Source: an uncultured Bacteroidota bacterium (GTDB lineage: Bacteria; Bacteroidota; Bacteroidia; Chitinophagales; Chitinophagaceae). From it: a DNA stretch of 6,946 bases. Location of the stretch: contig CAMLEX010000266.1 of the NCBI GenBank assembly GCA_946479055.1, positions 1-6,946 on the forward strand, read 5' to 3'. Under the pieces are notes generated by a model. The model did not search any database and was not told the origin of the DNA. It saw only the letters and a list, made by a program, of their open reading frames with translations. The position numbers and the translations under genes are program-made. Below are positions 1 through 5,042 of the stretch, in pieces. Positions within the stretch are counted from its first letter, which is position 1; the number at the start of each line of letters is the position of its first letter.

Positions 1-415
1 CAATAAAATTTTTCTTGATAAGCTCCGCAGTATACCGGCGGGTGATTTTTTCCAGTTCGTAAGCGGAATAACTACGTGGATTTATTTTGATACCACCTTT
101 ACCTCCACCAAAAGGAACATTAACGATAGCACATTTATAGGTCATTAATGCGGCCAGGGCCATTACCTCGTCCTGGTTTACCTCGGCGGCAAAACGGATA
201 CCACCTTTACATGGTGTTTTATGTTGCGAATGTTGCACACGGTAAGCTTCCATTACTTCAATGCTCCCATCATCTCTTTTGATCGGAAACTTCATTTGGT
301 ACACAGCATTACATGCTTTGATCTGTTCCAGGACACCCGGAGACCATTTCGTAAACTTTGCAGCTTTGTCGAAACTTTTTTCAACATCGCCAAAAAAACT
401 GTAATTGTCTGACAT
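1..415 (-). CDS. gdhA: Glutamate dehydrogenase (Glu/Leu/Phe/Val dehydrogenase family), N-terminal part
   Basis: Partial gene: 138 codons from the ATG at 415, running off the left edge. Family role: reversible oxidative deamination of glutamate to 2-oxoglutarate and ammonia with NAD(P), in the cytoplasm, linking carbon and nitrogen metabolism. The visible part is the substrate-binding domain. Residues 68-75 read PCKGGIRF, where K70 is the first substrate lysine. K94 in MTYKCA is the second. PFGGGKGGI at 101-109 carries K106, matching the catalytic lysine of the family. The cofactor-binding Rossmann domain lies outside the window, so NAD versus NADP preference cannot be judged. No Shine-Dalgarno sequence precedes the ATG, as is usual in Bacteroidota. 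It lies downstream of ccmD on the same strand, separated by 140 bases containing a hairpin-forming repeat, so it is probably transcribed separately. Family assignment is firm; glutamate as the substrate, rather than leucine or valine, is inferred. Confidence 0.93.
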   Translation of the reverse strand, partial: MSDNYSFFGDVEKSFDKAAKFTKWSPGVLEQIKACNAVYQMKFPIKRDDGSIEVMEAYRVQHSQHKTPCKGGIRFAAEVNQDEVMALAALMTYKCAIVNVPFGGGKGGIKINPRSYSAYELEKITRRYTAELIKKNFI

Positions 416-461
416 GAATTCAATTTTTAATTTTCAAATAGCAAGCGTCTTTTAATAGTAA

Positions 462-549
462 GCAATAGGCAATTGACAATTTGCAAAGTTTCCACAGGCT
501 GTAGTGTCTGTTGTTTATTGCATATTGCATATTGTCTATTGTCCATTGT
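462..549. repeat. Inverted heptanucleotide repeat, word RCAATNN
   Basis: On the plus strand 462-489 reads as heptads GCAATAG, GCAATTG, ACAATTT, GCAAAGT. On the minus strand 549-508 reads as six heptads ACAATGG, ACAATAG, ACAATAT, GCAATAT, GCAATAA, ACAACAG. The two blocks face each other: 462-486 pairs with 518-542 at 19 of 25 positions, with a loop of about 31 bases. The hairpin begins 7 bases past the ccmD stop, so it could end or stabilise that transcript. No clear T-run follows it on the minus strand, so it is called a repeat rather than a terminator. Confidence 0.75.
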
Positions 550-555
550 ATATCG

Positions 556-777
556 TTATTGTTCTTTTTCCAGCTTACTCATCTTCTTGTCTAATCTTAC
601 TAAGTATAAAATCAGACCAAATAAGATGGTAAGGATAACAGCGATCACCACATAAATCCGACCGCTGCTGCGCATCGTTTCTCCAAAAGCGGTGTTGGCT
701 GTTCCTTCCTGTGCCTGAACATAGATTGTAGTCAGCAATAATAGTAAAAGTGAAAGTATGGTTCTGATCTTTTGCAT
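556..777 (-). CDS. ccmD: CcmD family protein (small cytochrome c maturation membrane protein)
   Basis: A 73-residue protein from the ATG at 777. A longer reading from a TTG at 798 would add seven lysine-rich residues before what is already a complete signal peptide, so the ATG is preferred. Residues 1-22 form a signal peptide (basic MQKIR, a leucine-rich core, then VQA-Q). A short periplasmic linker leads to one transmembrane helix at about 40-60, followed by the charged tail RLDKKMSKLEKEQ. A single helix plus a short charged cytoplasmic tail is the CcmD pattern. In the classical system CcmD helps release haem-loaded CcmE from the CcmABC complex. The gene follows ccmC by 46 bases on the same strand, which is the main support for the name because sequence conservation in this family is low. 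The signal peptide ahead of the helix is typical of Bacteroidota CcmD-family proteins. Confidence 0.82.
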   Translation of the reverse strand: MQKIRTILSLLLLLLTTIYVQAQEGTANTAFGETMRSSGRIYVVIAVILTILFGLILYLVRLDKKMSKLEKEQ

Positions 778-795
778 CTTTATTTTTTTTGAAGG

Positions 796-823
796 CAACT
801 GCCAGTTTCTTATTGCTATTTGT
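796..823 (-). repeat. Short heptanucleotide repeat between ccmC and ccmD
   Basis: Read on the minus strand, 823-796 divides into ACAAATA, GCAATAA, GAAACTG, GCAGTTG. The first two match the RCAANNN word seen at 462-549. The opening ACAAATAGCAA is identical to the start of the block inside waaA at 5428-5418. It begins directly after the ccmC stop codon. Only four units, two of them degenerate, so the call is tentative on its own. Confidence 0.4.
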
Positions 824-1537
824 TTATGACATTAGCTTTTTTTCTTTCAATAAATTCAACCGGATCTTTAACGTGGTGATCCATACGCCAAGCAATGTCC
901 ATCCGATAACAGCCGGATAAAAAACTACCCGCATTCCGGCATCAATATCTTTATAATTCATCGCGGGGTTTCCTTCCTGGCCTGGATGCAGGCTGGGTAA
1001 TATGCGTGGCACTATCCAGATAGATGGAAACAACATCGCAAAAGCGAAAATATTATATACAGCACTGATCCTTGCTCTTTTGTCTATATCAGTAATGGAA
1101 TCCCGCAATACAAGATAGGCGGCATAGATCAGCAAAGCAATAGCGGCCCCAATCAGCTTTGGTTCCCTGGCAAGAGCACCAAAGGAATCAAATGCCGGAT
1201 TGTTGGGATCGGCCCAGGTATAACTCATCCAGATAGCCCCGGTGGCATAACCCAGCACACCAAACAAAATACCTACTACCGCATATTGGCGGGAGTAAAT
1301 ATCATATTTATGATTCAGTGTACGCAGATAGCGGATAGCATTTACTACTGAGATTGTAAATAATATCATCATGGCAAACCACATGCAAACATGGAAATAC
1401 AAATTGCGGATGGTTTCTTCCAAAGCGGGAAGTTGCGGGATCTTGAATAAAAGGCCTGCAATGATAGTATACACCAGCAGGATAACGCTTAATATCTTCC
1501 ACCAGGATTTATACATATAATTTTTTTCGTTGGCCAT
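824..1537 (-). CDS. ccmC: Cytochrome c maturation protein CcmC / CcsA-type haem-handling protein
   Basis: A 237-residue integral membrane protein with six hydrophobic segments, close to the usual CcmC length. CcmC binds haem at the outer face of the inner membrane and passes it to the chaperone CcmE for attachment to c-type apocytochromes. Two histidines expected to be axial haem ligands are visible: H49 in NLYFHV, and H184 in SLHPG. The C-terminal RVVFYPAVIGW and IDKRARISAVYNIFAF segments also fit Bacteroidota CcmC. The oddity is the periplasmic loop after TGAIW (99-103). The family's tryptophan-rich WGxxWxWDxR motif is not there; instead the protein reads YTWADPNNP followed by a loop to REPKLIGAA (about 106-132). 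The ATG at 1537 is used; an ATG at codon 8 is also possible. A perfect -7 box lies about 40 bases upstream, so it may have its own promoter apart from ccmB. Confidence 0.92.
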   Translation of the reverse strand: MANEKNYMYKSWWKILSVILLVYTIIAGLLFKIPQLPALEETIRNLYFHVCMWFAMMILFTISVVNAIRYLRTLNHKYDIYSRQYAVVGILFGVLGYATGAIWMSYTWADPNNPAFDSFGALAREPKLIGAAIALLIYAAYLVLRDSITDIDKRARISAVYNIFAFAMLFPSIWIVPRILPSLHPGQEGNPAMNYKDIDAGMRVVFYPAVIGWTLLGVWITTLKIRLNLLKEKKLMS

Positions 1538-1576
1538 GGTTCGTTATTCTATTTGAAGCTGGTAGATAAAGTGCAG

Positions 1577-1584
1577 CAAAATTA
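1577..1584 (-). promoter_or_regulatory. Putative ccmC promoter, Bacteroidota -7 box
   Basis: The minus strand reads TAATTTTG, an exact match to the Bacteroidota consensus TAnnTTTG, ending 39 bases before the ccmC ATG. This predicts a leader of about 30 bases. No TTG-type -33 element was found at the usual spacing, so the call rests on the -7 box and its position. Confidence 0.45.
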
Positions 1585-1719
1585 AGGTGGTGCTTTTAAT
1601 CCGTCCTAATTTTTCGCAAACTATTAATAATAACCTGCGGGCTTCATATTTTGTTTGAAAATTATTTTACAAATAGATTTTTTTCAAGAAAAACGGAAAA
1701 AGGTTAGTAGTTATAAAAC

Positions 1720-1796
1720 GTGAGTTGTCAAGTGAATGGTGAGTTTATCCCGCAAAGAATAGTTTCCACTCACAACTGCCTGCTCACAATTCACTT
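1720..1796. repeat. Inverted heptanucleotide repeat, word GTGANNN, downstream of ccmB
   Basis: On the minus strand 1794-1767 reads as heptads GTGAATT, GTGAGCA, GGCAGTT, GTGAGTG. The plus strand at 1720-1743 carries related words (GTGAGTT, GTGAATG, GTGAGT), less strictly phased. The arms 1730-1743 and 1783-1796 are complementary at 13 of 14 positions around a 39-base loop. The structure starts 29 bases past the ccmB stop and is followed on the minus strand by a short T-run (CGTTTTA), so it may end the ccmB transcript. Confidence 0.65.
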
Positions 1797-1825
1797 AAAA
1801 TACGGCAATCACACTTAACATGACA

Positions 1826-2440
1826 TTAGTCCTTCCATAAAAAAGGAAAAAGGATAACAGCCAGCAGGATCACCATTATATCCAATGCAATCAACAACAA
1901 TATCGTGCTTGCTTTTATGGTCAATACCGGGTTGAAAGCAGCATTGGAAAGCTGCATCAGTAAGATCAATTGCGGAATAATAAGCGGAAAGCCCAACACC
2001 GCCATGATAGCTGCATTCTGCTGTGCCCTGGCTGCAATAGCCGCTAAAAAAGTAAAGATCAGGCTAAGGCTCCACCCGCCTAATAATACCAAGCCGATAA
2101 ACGCTCCGGCTTTTACCATGGGGTTGCCAAGAAATAAACTGAAAAGAAATAAGCTCAGCAAGCTCATGATCAGCATCAGCAAGGAATTAAACAACAACTT
2201 GGCCAGTACAAAATGGCCGGGCGATGCGATTGAATAGAAATAAAGCATTCTTCCCTTGCTTTCCTGTAAAAAACTTTTAGCCACCGCATTGATGCAAATA
2301 AACAATTGGATCACCCAGAACAAACCGTTCCATACTTTACTTTCAGGTTCATCAATGGCCATGAATAAAACAAAAATAGTAGCGCCAATGTAAAGCAGGA
2401 TGCCATAAAAGCTATATTGTTGCCTTATTTCAAGTAACAA
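1826..2440 (-). CDS. ccmB: Haem exporter protein CcmB (ABC transporter membrane subunit)
   Basis: CcmB is the membrane partner of the ATPase CcmA in the complex that, with CcmC and CcmD, drives release of haem-loaded CcmE. From the TTG at 2440 the product is 204 residues, with about six hydrophobic helices. Family features are VWNGLFWVIQLF near the second helix, the stretch AKSFLQESKGRMLYFYSIASP, the LGGWSLSLIFTFLAAIAARA segment, and the LGFPLIIPQLIL helix. It ends FLWKD. The coordinates use the first conventional start. However, the open frame continues to a TAA at 2495-2497, and the upstream codons encode RIFTLFKKDLLLEIRQQ, which matches the normal CcmB N-terminus. The true protein therefore probably starts at a non-standard codon such as ATA at 2464 (212 residues) or ATC at 2482 (218 residues). 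No ccmA is visible in the window. Confidence 0.92.
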   Translation of the reverse strand: MLLEIRQQYSFYGILLYIGATIFVLFMAIDEPESKVWNGLFWVIQLFICINAVAKSFLQESKGRMLYFYSIASPGHFVLAKLLFNSLLMLIMSLLSLFLFSLFLGNPMVKAGAFIGLVLLGGWSLSLIFTFLAAIAARAQQNAAIMAVLGFPLIIPQLILLMQLSNAAFNPVLTIKASTILLLIALDIMVILLAVILFPFLWKD

Positions 2441-2501
2441 ATCCTTTTTGAACAGGGTGAATATGCGATGAACCGATCCGATGGCGAATTTATTTTATAT
2501 G

Positions 2502-2509
2502 CGAAAATA
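2502..2509 (-). promoter_or_regulatory. Possible ccmB -7 box
   Basis: The minus strand reads TATTTTCG, matching TAnnTTTG at seven of the eight positions. A transcript from here would begin near 2495, just inside the TAA that bounds the ccmB frame. That fits initiation at one of the non-standard codons between 2494 and 2441. No -33 element was identified. Confidence 0.25.
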
Positions 2510-2527
2510 ATACTTAATACCAGCCAG

Positions 2528-2535
2528 TAATTTTC
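2528..2535 (+). promoter_or_regulatory. Possible -7 box for the 2563 lipoprotein gene
   Basis: TAATTTTC matches TAnnTTTG at seven of eight positions and lies 27 bases before the ATG at 2563. A second near-match, TATTTTG, follows at 2536-2542. The 122-base gap from 2441 to 2562 must hold the promoters of both divergent genes. Confidence 0.25.
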
Positions 2536-2562
2536 TATTTTGCCGGCTAATAAATTTATGCG

Positions 2563-3471
2563 ATGAAAAGATTGACCTTATTGGTGCTTGTTATAATTAC
2601 TACGATAACGATAACAACTATTTATTCCTGCAAGAATTCCAAAACGTCCACTGGCAAAGTATTAAAGTTTAACCTGGAAAAGGGGAAAGGCTATGACTAT
2701 GAAATTCTTTGGGATTTAGATCAGCAGATGATGGGACAGAATAATAAAATCACCATATTGGGTGGCTATGCAGTAAATGTGGTAGATGAAAAAGATAATA
2801 TTAAAACATTGACCGCAGTATATACGAATTTTAAAATGTATATGAACTTTATGGGTATGGAGATAAAAGTGGATACCGATAAGCCATCAGAACCCATGGA
2901 CGCAGCGGAAATAAAAGCAAATCCATTAGGAATGATGGACCGGGTATTTGCAGGTATTAAAGGAAAAGAGTTTACGATGAAAGTGAATGAAGAAGGAAAA
3001 GTGCTTGAAGTAAGTGGATTTGATCAAATAATCAAAGGGATGGTAGATTCAATAGCAATGGATGAAGACACAAAAATGCAGGTAAGAGCGTCTTTGCAAG
3101 ACCAGTTCAATGAACAGGCTGTTAAGGACCAGTTTGGACAGGTATTTACAATTTTTCCCAGTAAAGAAATAAAAGTGGGTGATAGCTGGGAAAAAATTTT
3201 GCAAATGGGAGGAAGGATGCCGGCCCGATTCACAACTAAGTACACAGTAAAAGAAATAGAAGGTGATCATGTATCCTTATCGGCTCAAACCAATATCGGA
3301 TCTGGTAATAGTGATATGGAAATAAAAGGCACTCAACATGGCAGTTTACTGGTTGATAGTAAAACAGGATTGGTGATCAATGCGGAGTTTGACCAGGATA
3401 TGGAAACTAAATCCCAGGGCATGGAGATAAAAATAATCGGTAAAGGAAGCATCAAAGGAAAAGCGAGATAG
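2563..3471 (+). CDS. Predicted lipoprotein, DUF6263-like
   Basis: 302 residues from an ATG preceded by no Shine-Dalgarno sequence. Residues 1-22 are a lipoprotein signal (MKR, then a hydrophobic run rich in T, I and V) ending in IYS-C, so C23 is the likely lipidated cysteine and the mature protein begins CKNSK. The rest is soluble and predicted mostly beta: KVLKFNLEKGKGYDYEILW opens the mature domain, and FPSKEIKVGDSWEK (about 200-213) resembles the conserved VGDSW segment of the DUF6263 group of Bacteroidota lipoproteins. Methionine is frequent (for example KMYMNFMGMEIKV). The function of that group is not known to me. It lies between divergent ccmB and convergent thymidine kinase, so it is a single-gene unit and the neighbours do not suggest a role. 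Lipoprotein status is well supported; the family name is from memory of the motif. Confidence 0.85.
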   Translation: MKRLTLLVLVIITTITITTIYSCKNSKTSTGKVLKFNLEKGKGYDYEILWDLDQQMMGQNNKITILGGYAVNVVDEKDNIKTLTAVYTNFKMYMNFMGMEIKVDTDKPSEPMDAAEIKANPLGMMDRVFAGIKGKEFTMKVNEEGKVLEVSGFDQIIKGMVDSIAMDEDTKMQVRASLQDQFNEQAVKDQFGQVFTIFPSKEIKVGDSWEKILQMGGRMPARFTTKYTVKEIEGDHVSLSAQTNIGSGNSDMEIKGTQHGSLLVDSKTGLVINAEFDQDMETKSQGMEIKIIGKGSIKGKAR

Positions 3472-3474
3472 CTG

Positions 3475-3495
3475 AAGTCGGAGGTCAGAAGTCGG
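3475..3495 (+). repeat. Three heptads, word ARGTCRG
   Basis: AAGTCGG, AGGTCAG, AAGTCGG in exact 7-base register, starting 3 bases after the lipoprotein stop codon. The block matches the minus strand of 6154-6174 inside waaA at 19 of 21 positions, including the identical run GTCAGAAGTCGGAA. It sits just ahead of the larger hairpin at 3506-3594. Confidence 0.7.
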
Positions 3496-3505
3496 AACGA
3501 AAAAT

Positions 3506-3594
3506 TTGAACATTGAGCATTGAAAATTGGATATTGAACATTTTCTTAAGAGCTGGAAAAGTTCAATGCTCAACACTCAATTTTCAATGTTCAA
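3506..3594. terminator. Large heptad-built hairpin between convergent genes, probable two-way terminator
   Basis: Arms 3506-3539 and 3561-3594 are complementary at 26 of 34 positions around a 21-base loop. Each arm is five heptads of the form TTGNNNA: TTGAACA, TTGAGCA, TTGAAAA, TTGGATA, TTGAACA on the plus strand and TTGAACA, TTGAAAA, TTGAGTG, TTGAGCA, TTGAACT on the minus strand. All eight mismatches fall in variable positions of the heptad. It lies between the 3' ends of the lipoprotein gene and thymidine kinase. On the minus strand the hairpin is followed by AAATTTTT, which suits termination of thymidine kinase; on the plus side there is no T-run. Confidence 0.65.
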
Positions 3595-3615
3595 CAAAGA
3601 AATAATTTGATATAG

Positions 3616-4185
3616 TCACACTTTCTCGTTATAACAAACCCTGCATCTTGGCTCATAAACATCCGTTGCGCCAAGCATAACCTGGTCTTCATTAGGAATT
3701 TTTCGGTAAGAATAATTGGCGATATGTCCACATTTTACGCAAATAGCATGAAGTTTGGTCACATAATCGGCTTTTGCCATAATAAAAGGCATCTGACCAA
3801 AAGGTTTCCCGGTAAAATCCATATCAAGGCCTGCAACAATAACCCGGATACCATTATAAGCTAATTGATCACAAACATTGGGCAATTCATCATCAAAAAA
3901 CTGGGCTTCGTCAATGCCGATCACATCTACATCCTGTGCCATCAGCAATATCTTTTGCGAATTATCAATAGGTGTAGACTGGATAACATTGGTATCATGC
4001 GATATGATCTTTATTTCATCATAACGAATATCAAGAGCAGGTTTAAAAATTTCAACTTTCAGGTTGGCGATCTTCACTCTTTTTAACCGGCGGATCAGTT
4101 CTTCGGTCTTTCCGCTGAACATGGAACCACAGATTACTTCTATCCATCCGCGGCGTTCTCCCCGTATATTGGGTTCAATAAACAT
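3616..4185 (-). CDS. tdk: Thymidine kinase (type II)
   Basis: 189 residues, a normal length for bacterial thymidine kinase. It phosphorylates thymidine to dTMP with ATP in the cytoplasm, the salvage route to dTTP. Motifs are complete: P-loop GSMFSGKT at 20-27, the Walker B/catalytic segment GIDEAQFF at 90-97 with E93 as the likely catalytic base, [12 protein letters not shown] at 119-130 leading to the lasso region, and a structural zinc site made of C149/C152 (CVKC) and C181/C184 (CRVC). The ATG at 4185 gives a short N-terminal extension before the [13 protein letters not shown] strand, as in other Bacteroidota enzymes. It is transcribed alone, divergent from the 4365 gene and convergent with the lipoprotein gene. 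Confidence 0.97.
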   Translation of the reverse strand: MFIEPNIRGERRGWIEVICGSMFSGKTEELIRRLKRVKIANLKVEIFKPALDIRYDEIKIISHDTNVIQSTPIDNSQKILLMAQDVDVIGIDEAQFFDDELPNVCDQLAYNGIRVIVAGLDMDFTGKPFGQMPFIMAKADYVTKLHAICVKCGHIANYSYRKIPNEDQVMLGATDVYEPRCRVCYNEKV

Positions 4186-4245
4186 TGTTAAGATTTTTTT
4201 CTGGGACTCAAAATCAATTTATTGGCAAACTGTTTGTAATTTTAA

Positions 4246-4351
4246 GAGCGCTGATTTGATGGGTTAAACAGATTGCACACATCGTTTCCGGAGTTATATG
4301 TAATAATAAAGGTATCAGTTAAATTATTTTAATCAATTTTAATCAGCGCTC
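4246..4351. repeat. Inverted repeat in the tdk/4365 divergent gap
   Basis: GAGCGCTGATT at 4246-4256 is perfectly complementary to AATCAGCGCTC at 4341-4351, with 84 bases between. The right arm ends a tandem decamer, TTTTAATCAA (4327-4336) and TTTTAATCAG (4337-4346). The repeat lies between two divergent starts, so it is not a terminator. It may carry regulatory sites for both genes or be an element with terminal inverted repeats. No clear 7-base period is seen here, unlike the other gaps. Confidence 0.55.
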
Positions 4352-4364
4352 CAAAAGTAGCAAA

Positions 4365-5042
4365 ATGGAACGAATAGAAGTCTTGATATCCAAATTAAAC
4401 GAGCAGTTTAAACAGAAAGCCACTCCTGAGCAAATGCTCTTCACCCTGCAGCTTCTGCAAAATGAACTGACCACACATCAACAGGAAAAAAGAACACTGG
4501 GCACCTCTAAGGTATCTGTTGTAATGCCTACGGTAATGAATGTTGATCCCTCTCAATATGAAAAATATGCACCAAAGCCAGTGGAGAAACAACCTATACA
4601 GGAAATAAAAGAAAAAGTATTGGTTGATGAAGAATCTGTTTCCATAGTACAGGAAAACGGGCAATTGGACATGGTGTTTGATCCGCTGGTGGAAATACCG
4701 ACCTTATCACACCAGGGAAAAAATAAGCAAGGCGGGCTGCCCGAATCGCTGAATGACAAATTAAAACAAGGAAGAGCTGAATGGGTGGAAGTTTTAAAGG
4801 AAACACCGATAAAAGATCTTCGTAAAGCTATTGGCATCAACGACAGGTTTTTATTTATCAATGATCTTTTCCGTGGAGATGAAGTTATGTATGAACGGAG
4901 TATAAAAACCATCAATAGTTTTAACATTTACCCCGAAGCGGAATATTGGATCAGCCGTGAATTGAAAACAAAATTAGGATGGGATACTGAGCTTCCGGTG
5001 GTATTGCAGTTTGATCAGTTGGTTAAAAGACGTTTCTCCTGA
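4365..5042 (+). CDS. Conserved hypothetical protein
   Basis: 225 residues from the ATG at 4365; no signal peptide or membrane segment, so cytoplasmic. Three parts can be seen. Residues 1-45 are charged and helical, probably a coiled coil (ISKLNEQFKQK, LFTLQLLQNELTTHQQEK). Residues about 50-128 are a low-complexity linker rich in P, K, E and V. Residues about 129-225 form a compact domain containing PIKDLRKAIGINDRFLFIND and then LFRGDEVMYERSIKTIN. I recognise the DLRKAIGINDRFLF segment as recurring in uncharacterised Bacteroidota proteins but know no function for it. The last 28 bases overlap the end of waaA on the other strand. The gene is divergent from tdk with a 179-base gap. A structural or regulatory adaptor role is only a guess from the coiled coil plus small domain layout. 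Confidence 0.85.
   Translation: MERIEVLISKLNEQFKQKATPEQMLFTLQLLQNELTTHQQEKRTLGTSKVSVVMPTVMNVDPSQYEKYAPKPVEKQPIQEIKEKVLVDEESVSIVQENGQLDMVFDPLVEIPTLSHQGKNKQGGLPESLNDKLKQGRAEWVEVLKETPIKDLRKAIGINDRFLFINDLFRGDEVMYERSIKTINSFNIYPEAEYWISRELKTKLGWDTELPVVLQFDQLVKRRFS

Noticed and set aside
417..437. TTGAAAA, TTAAAAA, TTGAATT series before gdhA as a separate repeat feature
   Set aside because: It has the 7-base step but is almost pure A and T with three units, so chance cannot be excluded; mentioned only as supporting context.
462..549. CRISPR array
   Set aside because: Units are 7 bases, degenerate and contiguous, with no spacers; no cas gene is nearby.
778..798. Upstream TTG start for ccmD, adding seven residues
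   Set aside because: The ATG at 777 already gives a complete signal peptide, and the extra residues are lysine-rich and encoded by an A-rich leader.
4553..4927. A 124-codon open frame on the minus strand within the 4365 gene
   Set aside because: It lies wholly antisense to a gene with clear domain structure, has a serine- and cysteine-rich random composition, and shows no recognisable motif.
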